A program made the position numbers and the translations under genes. A stretch of DNA of 14,795 nucleotides, taken from positions 1 to 14,795 of the forward strand of contig AUXH01000485.1 in NCBI GenBank assembly GCA_000482145.1, in the 5' to 3' direction. Positions 1 to 7,183 of the stretch are shown here, piece after piece (position 1 is the stretch's first letter; each line of letters opens with the position of its first letter). The notes beneath the pieces are model-generated. The model had not been told where the DNA came from. It searched no databases and saw only the letters and a program-made list of their open reading frames with translations. The DNA is from Strigomonas culicis. Taxonomy: Eukaryota; Euglenozoa; Kinetoplastea; Trypanosomatida; Trypanosomatidae.

Positions 1-6
1 TTTAGT

Positions 7-10
<4 letters not shown>

Positions 11-42
<32 letters not shown>
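11..42. repeat. (CT)16 microsatellite upstream of PABP
   Basis: This is an uninterrupted CT dinucleotide repeat followed by more pyrimidine-rich sequence to about position 66. In trypanosomatids such tracts upstream of a gene usually serve as the polypyrimidine signal for trans-splicing, and they also couple to polyadenylation of the preceding gene. Confidence 0.95.
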
Positions 43-45
<3 letters not shown>

Positions 46-101
46 CCTTTTCTACTTTTTTTTTTTCGCATCGATTTGCACATATATCTTACACGGATAA
101 G
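11..101 (+). promoter_or_regulatory. Candidate spliced-leader acceptor region of the PABP gene
   Basis: A long pyrimidine tract (11-66) is followed by its first good AG at 100-101. Using this site would give a 174-nt 5' UTR with no AUG before position 276, and it would place the A-rich tract at 114-167 inside the mature leader. Later AGs at 169-170, 223-224 and 236-237 are possible alternatives; the last two follow a short T-rich stretch and would exclude the A-rich tract. The choice is inferred from pattern only. Confidence 0.5.
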
Positions 102-113
102 GATTTTTTTTTT

Positions 114-167
114 CAAAAAAAAAACAAAAAAAACAAAAAAATAAAAATTAATATACAAAAAAAATAA
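114..167 (+). promoter_or_regulatory. A-rich tract in the PABP leader region
   Basis: The tract is dominated by runs of 7 to 10 adenines separated by single C or T residues, and is preceded by a run of ten T. In mammals the cytoplasmic PABP mRNA carries an A-rich 5' UTR element that PABP binds to repress its own translation. A similar element here is attractive but is inference, and it depends on the splice acceptor lying at about position 101 rather than downstream. Confidence 0.4.
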
Positions 168-275
168 TAGTAAAACCGTTGTAAGGCTTAAAGAAATATC
201 TTTGAGTTTTTTTGCGTTTGTTAGTGCTTCTTCGTAGTGCATAAATACCATTTGTCATCCCGAACATACTGAAGT

Positions 276-1949
276 ATGTCCTTTCAAGGTCCTAATCCCT
301 CCATCTGGGTCGGTGGTCTTGACCCCAACCTGAAGGAGCAGCCCCTGTACGATTACTTCATCCGCATTGGCCCCATTGCCTCCGTCCGCGTGTGCGTGGA
401 CTCCGCGACGCAGAAGTCTCTGGGCTACGGCTACGTCAACTTCCAGGACGCCGCCGATGCGGAGAAGGCGCTTGACCACGCCGGCGTGAAGCTCGGCAAC
501 AAGTACATCCGTATCGCGAAGATCCAGCGCGACCCCACCAAGCGTCGCGCGGGCGCGAACAACATTGTGGTCAAGAAGCTCCCCAAGAGCATCGACACCG
601 GTGCCCTCAAGGACATGTTCGGCAAGTTCGGGCGCCTCACCGCGATCGGGCTCGCGTGCGACGAGAACGGCGAGTCCCGCGGGTACGCGCGCATCTCCTA
701 CGAGCGCGAGGAGTCCGCCGCCGAGGCCGTGAGCAACATGAACGGCTTAGAACTGGACGGCCAGGCCATCGTTGTCGAGCGCTTCCAGGCGCAGTACCGC
801 GACGAGCAGCTCAAGCAGTTCATGAACCTCTACGTGAAGAACCTCGACCCCTCCGTCACCGACGAGAAGCTGAAGGAGTTCTTCGCCACATTCGGCGAGG
901 TCACCTCCTGCAAGGTGCGCGACTTCGGCGACGTCAAGGCGGAGGTCGGCCTCGGCTACGTGGCGTTTGCGAACCACGAGGCCGCCGCCAAGGCCGTGGA
1001 GGAGCTCAACGGCAAGGAGGTCGAGATCGCGAAGGAGGGCAGCGCCCTCGACGTGAGCCGCTTCCGCTCCCGCGAGGAGCGCCAGCGCGACCGCGAGCGC
1101 GCGCGCCGCGAGCGTGCCCAGCAGTACATCAAGTACCCCAACCTCTACGTGAAGGGCTTCGATGACAGCGTGACCAGCGACCGCCTCAAGGAGCTCTTCG
1201 AGCGCTACGGCGAGACGGTGTCCGTCACCGTCATGACCGACCGCGAGACGGGCCTCAGCCGCTGCTTCGGCTTCGTGTCGATGAAGGACCAGAACGCCGC
1301 CTCGAACGCCATCACGGAGCTGAACGGCAGCACCTTCCTCTGCCCGCGCCCCCTCTTCGTCACCTACGCGATGCGCAAGGACGCGCGCCGCCAGGGCCTC
1401 GAGGAGCGCAACAAGGCACGCAACCGCGGTGGCCCGATGGGCATGGGCAACGTGCCCCCGATGGGCGGCTTCCTCGGCGGCCCCGGCGCGTTCAACAACC
1501 TCAACATGCCCTTCATGCGCCAGCCGCACATGGGCATGATGAACAACAACATGGGCGGCATGAACCCCATGCGCCAGATGGGCGTCCCCGCGCCGATGAA
1601 CCAGATGCGCCAGCCCCGCCCGCTGGTGCAGCGCCAGATGATGCAGAACCCGATGCCGCCTCAGCAGATGCAGCAGCAGCAGCAGCAGCAGCAGCCCCCC
1701 GTGTCCTTCACGGTGCGCAACCTCTCCAACATGCTCAACAACCTCAACCCCGAGCAGCAGAAGAACCTCCTCGGCGAGCGCCTCTACAACTACATTGTGC
1801 GCAGCCACCCCGACCTCGCCTCCAAGATCACCGGTATGCTCCTCGAGATGGACAATGCCGAGATCCTCAACATGCTGGACACCCCCAGCAACCTCGATGC
1901 GAAGGTCAAGGAGGCCCTCGATGTGCTCAACCGCCATGCGAGCGTGTAA
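276..1949 (+). CDS. PABP2: Poly(A)-binding protein, cytoplasmic (PABP2-type)
   Basis: A 557-residue protein with the full cytoplasmic PABP architecture. It should bind mRNA poly(A) tails and link them to translation initiation and stability factors. Four RRMs are visible: RRM1 at 9-83 (RNP2 IWVGGL 10-15, RNP1 LGYGYVNF 49-56), RRM2 at 96-169 (RNP1 around 134-142), RRM3 at 184-262 (RNP2 LYVKNL 185-190) and RRM4 at 288-366 (RNP2 LYVKGF 290-295, RNP1 RCFGFVSM 329-336). A Met/Gly/Asn/Pro-rich linker (about 385-475) ends in a glutamine run at 466-473. The C-terminal MLLE domain (about 483-555) contains MLLE at 521-524 and should bind PAM2 motifs. Length is normal for the family. Codon use is extremely biased to C/G third positions, as expected for an abundant protein. 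The start is the first AUG downstream of the leader. Trypanosomatids have several PABPs; assignment to PABP2 rests on the N-terminus and remembered synteny, and is less certain than the family. Confidence 0.95.
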   Translation: MSFQGPNPSIWVGGLDPNLKEQPLYDYFIRIGPIASVRVCVDSATQKSLGYGYVNFQDAADAEKALDHAGVKLGNKYIRIAKIQRDPTKRRAGANNIVVKKLPKSIDTGALKDMFGKFGRLTAIGLACDENGESRGYARISYEREESAAEAVSNMNGLELDGQAIVVERFQAQYRDEQLKQFMNLYVKNLDPSVTDEKLKEFFATFGEVTSCKVRDFGDVKAEVGLGYVAFANHEAAAKAVEELNGKEVEIAKEGSALDVSRFRSREERQRDRERARRERAQQYIKYPNLYVKGFDDSVTSDRLKELFERYGETVSVTVMTDRETGLSRCFGFVSMKDQNAASNAITELNGSTFLCPRPLFVTYAMRKDARRQGLEERNKARNRGGPMGMGNVPPMGGFLGGPGAFNNLNMPFMRQPHMGMMNNNMGGMNPMRQMGVPAPMNQMRQPRPLVQRQMMQNPMPPQQMQQQQQQQQPPVSFTVRNLSNMLNNLNPEQQKNLLGERLYNYIVRSHPDLASKITGMLLEMDNAEILNMLDTPSNLDAKVKEALDVLNRHASV

Positions 1950-3191
1950 GACAAAGATAATAATAAGAATAAAATAAATAAATGTAAAGAAAAATGAAGT
2001 GACAACCCGTTTTTGAGTCTTCTTACCTTTGCTTCACCATTGGTTGATTTTAATAGAAAAATGCTTTGTTCCTTACTCCTGTTTCGACATTGAAAACTAT
2101 AAAAAGGAGGAGATACATGATAAAATGGGAAGATAGGCTAAGATAGAAAGCAAACAAAGTAGTGGTACTAATAGAGAACAAAAAAAGAAAAAGAAAAAGA
2201 GAAAAGTGGAGAGCAAAAAGAAACACTTGTTTAGCGTACGCTTTTATGAAAACAAGAGTAAAATGTACCTTAGTGTTTTTGTTCGTTCTTCTTCGTTTCA
2301 CTGTCTCACCTTTTTTTTTCCCTTTATTGGCAGCTATTTTGTTTTTTTTTAGTGTTTTAAAACTTTTTTTACTTTCTTTCGTGTTATCCAGAAATAAAGC
2401 AGATCTACGCCAACAGTAAAAGCGAAGAAACATAAAGAAAGTATTTTTAGTGAAAGCGTGCATGTTTTTGTTTCTCCCTTTCTTTCCAAGCTTTCATCAA
2501 GGGTTTTTTTAATTATTCTATATATATATACATATTTTATTATTATTATTATTATTTTTGTTTTCTCTCTTTTCGCTGCGAAGCTTTTGAGGTACAAAAC
2601 GAAAAAGAAAAAAAACGAGATTTCAGAATGGCCTCTTTATAGTTGTATTTTACTCTCGTTTTATTTTTCAGTTTTTTTTTTTTCATTTACCATTTGGTTT
2701 ATGTTCGTGTTCGCACTTACTTTGATCCCTCTTTCATTTTTTTCTTTTTCTTTTTATTTTTCAAGCTTGTTGTTCAACCTTTTTGTTTTACTCCATTAGT
2801 GAATACCAGAGCATACGAGCTTTAAAAAAAAAAATGATAAAAAGAAGAGCTCGTAGAGGATATGCGGCCAAACGCGAAGCGAATTTTTTTCTTTTTTCAA
2901 TAGTAAGCCAATAACAAAAAAAAAAGAGTGTTTTATTTTCCATAAACAAACAAATAACAAAAAATATAATATACAGCAAAAAAAATCTAGTAATTTTTTA
3001 AAAAATAACAAAAAAAAACACAGAGAAAAGGGTAAATGAGTAAAAAAAAATGTTAAAAGAAAAAAGAAGGCATACGGATCAGACACCTCTCTGACCCTTC
3101 TCTCTCTCGCGCGCTCACAGACGGCGCTGCAACTTCTTTTCTGGAATGACTTTGTTTCCTCTTTTGTCTCTACTGTGCTAACCCGACATCG
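1950..3191 (+). other. Long AT-rich intergenic region, probable PABP 3' UTR
   Basis: About 1.24 kb without a credible gene. It contains alternating strand-asymmetric blocks: A/G-rich at about 2172-2222, T-rich at 2274-2375, A-rich at 2597-2620, T-rich at 2640-2790 and strongly A-rich at 2823-3069. An AT repeat and a TTA repeat sit at 2519-2556. Open frames on both strands here translate to Phe/Lys/Leu low-complexity strings and lack domains. Much of the stretch is likely the PABP 3' UTR, since long UTRs are common for regulated trypanosomatid mRNAs; the polyadenylation site cannot be placed from sequence alone. Confidence 0.6.
2519..2556. repeat. AT and (TTA)n microsatellites
   Basis: A short TA dinucleotide run (2519-2530) is followed by a TTA trinucleotide run (2537-2556). 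A second TTA run occurs at 4432-4446 downstream of the TB2/DP1 gene. These are simple repeats with no evident function. Confidence 0.9.
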
Positions 3192-3239
3192 CTTCTCTCT
3201 CTCTCCTCACCTCTTTTTTTTTTCCTCTATTATACAAAG
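3192..3239 (+). promoter_or_regulatory. Spliced-leader acceptor region of the TB2/DP1-family gene
   Basis: A pyrimidine tract of CT repeats plus a T run (about 3192-3229) is followed by the first AG at 3238-3239. A second usable acceptor is the AG at 3302-3303, which follows another pyrimidine-rich stretch (about 3266-3295). The two choices differ in whether a short upstream ORF (3296-3343) is in the mRNA. Confidence 0.6.
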
Positions 3240-3295
3240 AAAATAACCAACGGACATCATTGAACTTCTTTTCCTTACGCTTTCTTCGGCCCTTC

Positions 3296-3343
3296 ATGCA
3301 CAGAGGGCTTGTCCAGCTTAGCATCGCGCGCATTTGCTTCTGA
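3296..3343 (+). CDS. Short upstream ORF (15 codons) before the TB2/DP1-family gene
   Basis: This ATG at 3296 is the first AUG after the acceptor at 3239. It opens a 15-codon frame that stops at 3341-3343, 34 nt before the main start at 3378 and in a different frame. If the acceptor at 3302-3303 is used the ATG is removed. It is more likely a regulatory uORF than a functional peptide gene. Confidence 0.3.
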   Translation: MHRGLVQLSIARICF

Positions 3344-3377
3344 AACCGAAGGGTTGCGCTCGCGTCCGCGGGACACG

Positions 3378-4373
3378 ATGTTTGTGCTTCTCCGTGACTA
3401 TGTGAATGGCTTCTTCCTGGACGTGGCTTACCTCTACGCAATGCTCTCCGCGCTCCAGCGGCGGAAGGTCGGGCGTAGCGGGGAGGGTGAGAGTGGGCCA
3501 TCCGGTGAGCTCGGCCCCCGACAGGAGCTGCGCGTGCCGCTGTCGGCGCTCAAGCTCTGGGTGATGCTCGTCTCCGTGAGCGGGCTGTCCCTGCTCGGTG
3601 CCGACTACATCCCTCTGTTCCTGGAGCTCAAGACGATTTTTGTGTACCTCATCATCCTCTCGCCGCCGTACGCACAGCAGGACCTGTATGACCGCGCTTT
3701 TGGGCCGCTGCTGCACCGCGTGGCCGCGCTTCTCATGTCCTTCCAAAGTAACAACCTCTTCTCGAAGCGCTGCAGCCTCTTCTGCGTCCGCCGGCTCATC
3801 TTCCTGTCGATGGCCATTATGAACTTTGTCGACCGCAGCGAGGTGATGGACCCCGACGCCGTGAGGGACATCATGAGCGGTCTGGTCTTTTCGCGGCGCG
3901 CGCTCGATGACGTGGACGCGCTGGAGAAGGCCAAGAGCCCGACGGGTGCAGGTGCGGAGGGGAGCCAGCCGCGGCACGTGACAGACGCGGTGGCGACCCA
4001 GGCAAAGGGATTGCTGGACAACCTGCGCTCCGTCGGCACCTTCGCCGAGGAGTACAAGCGGCTGGAGAGCCGGCGGACGAGCCGGGCGGCGAGCGAGCAC
4101 GGGGTGGTAGGGCCGTCCGCGCCTCTCAAGCGGTCCGCGTCGGCCGGGCCGCAGCGTGCGGGGACGGCTTCTGGCGACACCCGCCGGCGCTACCAGGACC
4201 CGGAGCCTTTGCGTAGACTGCCTGGCACGGCCGCGGAGATGGATTCGGTGTCGCGCCACGACCCCTCCCTAGAGGACTACGGCAGTGTGTCTTCCCACGA
4301 GGAGGGGGAGGTGAAGAAGAAGAAGAGCTCTGGCTTTAGAAGTCTGTTCTCGCGAAAGAAGCATATGGCATAG
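3378..4373 (+). CDS. TB2/DP1/HVA22 (REEP/Yop1-like) family membrane protein
   Basis: A 331-residue protein whose first half resembles the REEP/Yop1 family, which inserts hydrophobic hairpins into the ER membrane and supports tubule curvature. Hydrophobic stretches lie at about 10-26, 58-78 and 79-96. The segment at about 77-112, with LELK followed by a hydrophobic run, SPPY, and then LYDRAFGPLL, matches the family pattern of a polar residue cluster, a membrane run and a conserved tyrosine/phenylalanine-containing helix. Residues about 185-331 form a Ser/Arg/Ala/Gly-rich, probably disordered tail that ends in a basic patch (KKKK at 313-316, RKK at 326-328). The ATG at 3378 is chosen because the frame upstream opens only with a TTG codon and this is the first in-frame ATG after the splice acceptors. 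The tail makes the protein longer than typical Yop1. Family assignment is by pattern recognition and is fairly good; the exact role is inferred. Confidence 0.75.
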   Translation: MFVLLRDYVNGFFLDVAYLYAMLSALQRRKVGRSGEGESGPSGELGPRQELRVPLSALKLWVMLVSVSGLSLLGADYIPLFLELKTIFVYLIILSPPYAQQDLYDRAFGPLLHRVAALLMSFQSNNLFSKRCSLFCVRRLIFLSMAIMNFVDRSEVMDPDAVRDIMSGLVFSRRALDDVDALEKAKSPTGAGAEGSQPRHVTDAVATQAKGLLDNLRSVGTFAEEYKRLESRRTSRAASEHGVVGPSAPLKRSASAGPQRAGTASGDTRRRYQDPEPLRRLPGTAAEMDSVSRHDPSLEDYGSVSSHEEGEVKKKKSSGFRSLFSRKKHMA

Positions 4374-4650
4374 TGTACTCGCATGTATAAGTGTATCTAT
4401 CACACTTGGCGCTACTCCACACGCCTTAGTGTTATTATTATTATTAATCCTTTCAATTTGGAGAGAGAAAGAGAGAGAGAGAGAGGGACAGCATCTCTTT
4501 CCATTTGCTAGCCTTGTGACAGCATTGAGAAACAGCCCATGCGTGGTGTGTCATGCGTTGGCGATACTGTAATTTGCTACTCCTACGGAATGCTACTGAA
4601 CGTCTCGACTTGCTTCATCCTTTTTTTTCTTCTAAATACAATCCTTTTAT
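4374..4650 (+). other. Intergenic region between TB2/DP1-family gene and HBS1
   Basis: Non-coding stretch holding the probable 3' UTR of the TB2/DP1-family gene, a TTA repeat (4432-4446) and a GA-rich repeat (4460-4487). The GA repeat is complementary to the CT repeat at 4653-4676 just before HBS1. No gene or stable RNA seen. Confidence 0.7.
4460..4487. repeat. GA dinucleotide repeat
   Basis: A nearly perfect GA repeat with one AAA interruption. It is the reverse complement of the CT repeat at 4653-4676, so the precursor RNA could pair over 15 or more bases across a gap of about 165 nt. Confidence 0.9.
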
Positions 4651-4692
4651 TTTCTCTCTCTCTCTCTCTCTCTCTTTTTCTTCTCCATGCAG
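4651..4692 (+). promoter_or_regulatory. Spliced-leader acceptor of HBS1
   Basis: A CT repeat and T-rich pyrimidine tract (4651-4686) runs directly into the first AG at 4691-4692. This predicts a 35-nt 5' UTR with no upstream AUG, the clearest acceptor in the window. Confidence 0.8.
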
Positions 4693-4727
4693 TGTACTTT
4701 GAGTAAAACTAGTGTACTTACACCGTC

Positions 4728-6584
4728 ATGAATCGTCATCAAAAGTTTTTCGCCGAGCTGGAGCACACGCTCGACGAGGAGGAATACTACGACGAGGAGG
4801 ACTACGAGGAAGAGTACGAGGAGGAGTACTACAACGAAGAAGGGGAAGAATACTACGATCCGGAGGCGGCGGCCGCCGAGGCACGACATGCGAAGGTAGT
4901 GAACCCGCACACGTGCATCAGTCCCGAGGTGGACGCGGACTTTGAGCTGCTGGACGCGATGCTGCCGGTGCTGCACCAGGAGTGGAAGGAGAAGGCCCCG
5001 CGGGAGCTGCCCTTGATGGAGATCGCCGCGGTGGAGGCGCTGCGCCACGCCGAATACGATGTGAACAGCGCCGTCGACTACGCACTGGAGCGACGACTGG
5101 AGGGCAAGAAGGGGCAGGTCAAGAAGGCACTGCACGTCACCGGCTGCGCGAGTAAACACGATGAGTCGCAGCGCAGCAACACGGAGGCCGCGACCAACGA
5201 CGTGTCCGAGGCACAGGGGCCCTCGACGCTGGCCCTCGGCACCAGCGCCAACGCCCCCAAGAAGAGCACGAAACGGGCGAAGGGCCTGGAGGGGCTCATG
5301 CCCGACGCGAGTAAGCCGGACTGCACGTTTGTGATCGCCGGCCACGTCGACTCTGGCAAGAGCACGACGCTCGGCCACCTGCTGCTGCTGCTGGGAAAGG
5401 TGTCGATGGAGGACGTCAGCCGCAACGAGCAGGAGGCCCACGGGACGAACAAGGAGAGCTTCAAGTACGCGTGGCTGCTCGACCAGTCGGAGGAGGAGCG
5501 GCGTCGCGGCGTCACCATCGACAGCGGGTCGCAGTGCTTCGAGACGGCGCACCGCCGCGTTCACATCCTCGACGCCCCGGGCCACAAGGACTACGTGCTG
5601 TCCATGATGAGTAGCGCCACGCAGGCGGACGCCGCCTTGCTGGTGATCAACGCGAGCACGTCGGAGTTTGAGACCGGCTTCGCGCATGGCACGCGGGACC
5701 ACCTTCTTGTGCTCAAGACGCTCGGCATCGGCTCCATCATCGTCGCGGTGAATAAGATGGACTCCGTGAACTACTCCAAGGACCGCTACAACTACATCAT
5801 CCAACAGCTGAAGCTGCTCTTCAAAGAGCTGCGGATCAAGGAGTCCTGCATCGTGGGCTACTGCCCCGTGAGTGGCATGAGCGGCGTCAACCTGTGCGAG
5901 TTGATGCCGCTCCAGACGCCGTGGTACGACGGGCCCTGCCTCATCGACTTGCTCGACCGCTGCCCGCTGGAGAGCCGCCTGCTGGAAGCGCCGCTGCGGC
6001 TGTCGCTACAGGACGTGCAGGGCAGCAGCCTCTACGCGAAGGTGGAGAGCGGCAAGCTGCTCAAGGGCGACACGCTGCACTTCGTGCCCTGCGACGTCAA
6101 GGTGGCCGTGCGCCAGATCGTGAAGCCGACCGTCGGCGGCGTGGTGCAGGCGGCCTTCGCCGGCGAGCCGGTGGAGATCAGCACCAACTCCAACTTGGTG
6201 GGGCTCTACCCGGGCTGCGTCGGCAGCCTGCAGGGGGAGAGCGCCTGCCGCGCCGCCCGCCGCTTCGAGGCCCACGTGCAGACCTTTCCGACACTGCAGA
6301 AGGCGGTGATACCGGGCGCGTCCTTCATGATGGTCGCCCACGCCCTCACCGTGCCGGTGAAGGTGACGCTGCTCGTCAGCAAGATGAAGCCGAGTGACGG
6401 CAGCTGGAGCAAGGGCATGGTGAAGTGTGTGCCTGCCGGCGCGCAGGCGATTGTGCAGCTGCAGGCAGAGCAGAAGGTTGCCTTGGAAAACTCCGAGGAT
6501 TGTCGGGCACTCGGGCGCTTCATCCTTCAGCAGGACGGCGAAACGGTTGCTGGCGGATTAGTGAAGAATGTCATTGTCGACTGA
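4728..6584 (+). CDS. HBS1: HBS1-like translational GTPase (ribosome rescue)
   Basis: A 618-residue member of the EF1A/eRF3/HBS1 GTPase family. HBS1 partners with Dom34/Pelota to split stalled ribosomes in no-go and non-stop decay in the cytoplasm. The G domain starts near residue 198: G1 GHVDSGKS at 205-212, switch threonine T263 in GVTID, G3 DAPGH at 282-286, G4 NKMD at 342-345, and G5 around SGMSG 382-386. Beta-barrel domains II and III follow (about 420-618), with a family-typical end RALGRFILQQDGETVAGG. Assignment to HBS1 rather than eRF3 or EF1A rests on the N-terminal part: a very acidic Tyr/Glu-rich stretch (13-44), then a small helical HBS1-N-like domain (about 70-122), then a Lys/Ser-rich linker. 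EF1A lacks such an extension, and eRF3 N-termini are usually different and longer. The start is the first AUG after the acceptor at 4692. All GTPase motifs are intact. Confidence 0.9.
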   Translation: MNRHQKFFAELEHTLDEEEYYDEEDYEEEYEEEYYNEEGEEYYDPEAAAAEARHAKVVNPHTCISPEVDADFELLDAMLPVLHQEWKEKAPRELPLMEIAAVEALRHAEYDVNSAVDYALERRLEGKKGQVKKALHVTGCASKHDESQRSNTEAATNDVSEAQGPSTLALGTSANAPKKSTKRAKGLEGLMPDASKPDCTFVIAGHVDSGKSTTLGHLLLLLGKVSMEDVSRNEQEAHGTNKESFKYAWLLDQSEEERRRGVTIDSGSQCFETAHRRVHILDAPGHKDYVLSMMSSATQADAALLVINASTSEFETGFAHGTRDHLLVLKTLGIGSIIVAVNKMDSVNYSKDRYNYIIQQLKLLFKELRIKESCIVGYCPVSGMSGVNLCELMPLQTPWYDGPCLIDLLDRCPLESRLLEAPLRLSLQDVQGSSLYAKVESGKLLKGDTLHFVPCDVKVAVRQIVKPTVGGVVQAAFAGEPVEISTNSNLVGLYPGCVGSLQGESACRAARRFEAHVQTFPTLQKAVIPGASFMMVAHALTVPVKVTLLVSKMKPSDGSWSKGMVKCVPAGAQAIVQLQAEQKVALENSEDCRALGRFILQQDGETVAGGLVKNVIVD

Positions 6585-7032
6585 AGACGACGAACAACGA
6601 CGGCACCTGGAGCAGTGCGGCGGGTCTTATCGTTTTTTTTTTCCTTATCACACCACAAATAATAACAATACCATACGAGTATGAATAGGGATGAAGGTGC
6701 ATATTGTGTGTTTTTTTCCCGGGCCATTCTATTCTAAATGTATGTGGTTCCTTCTTTTTTTTTTCCTATTTGGTGATGCTGTAATCGTTCGTTGTTTTAT
6801 GAGTTGATGTGTTGTCGCACAGTAATGGCAACGCTAATTGTCATACTTACAAAAAAAAAAAAAAAGAATGGAGAATCAGTAAAGATATGCATGCCATCTC
6901 TGCTATTGCATGAGCATTCCGTAGGACTTAACACGATGCGTTAAACTGCTCTTCTCTCCCCACCCCTTATCTCCACCCCCTTTTTTAGCCTTCTTTTCCT
7001 TTTAGAATCTAGCATTTACACGTAACCGTATA
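6585..7032 (+). other. Intergenic region between HBS1 and DUF2009 gene
   Basis: AT-rich non-coding stretch with T runs at about 6630-6641, 6711-6717 and 6755-6764 and a 15-base adenine run at 6851-6865. Early pyrimidine tracts and AGs occur at 6987-6988 and 7004-7005. A 14-base perfect palindrome lies at 7024-7037. No gene or stable RNA seen. Confidence 0.7.
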
Positions 7033-7109
7033 CGGTTGTTTTTTCTTCTTCCTTTTACCATTATTCTTCGCCTTTCCTCCATTCTTTGCGTACCTACCCT
7101 CCTTGTAAG
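7033..7109 (+). promoter_or_regulatory. Spliced-leader acceptor region of the DUF2009 gene
   Basis: A long interrupted pyrimidine tract (about 7035-7105) is followed by the first AG at 7108-7109, predicting a 74-nt 5' UTR without upstream AUGs. AGs at 6987-6988 and 7004-7005, after a separate C/T tract, are alternatives. Confidence 0.6.
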
Positions 7110-7183
7110 AGGACCAACGGACGTGGACCATTAGGAAACGACAACGATAAAAGAGCGGTTGAGCACACGAGTCTTTCATTGAT

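Noticed and set aside
747..1937. Long antisense open frame (396 codons) opposite PABP
   Set aside because: It mirrors the GC-rich third-position bias of PABP and gives His/Val/Leu/Ala-rich sequence with no domain; PABP on the + strand is unambiguous.
2050..3086. Several open frames of 60-137 codons on both strands downstream of PABP
   Set aside because: Translations are Phe/Leu/Lys low-complexity from A and T runs, with codon use unlike the real genes.
3309..3377. N-terminal extension of the TB2/DP1 protein from position 3309
   Set aside because: The first codon is TTG, not ATG; the first in-frame ATG is at 3378.
4647..5804. Antisense open frame (385 codons) opposite HBS1
   Set aside because: It is a shadow of the HBS1 coding bias, starts within the GTPase domain and extends into the CT repeat.
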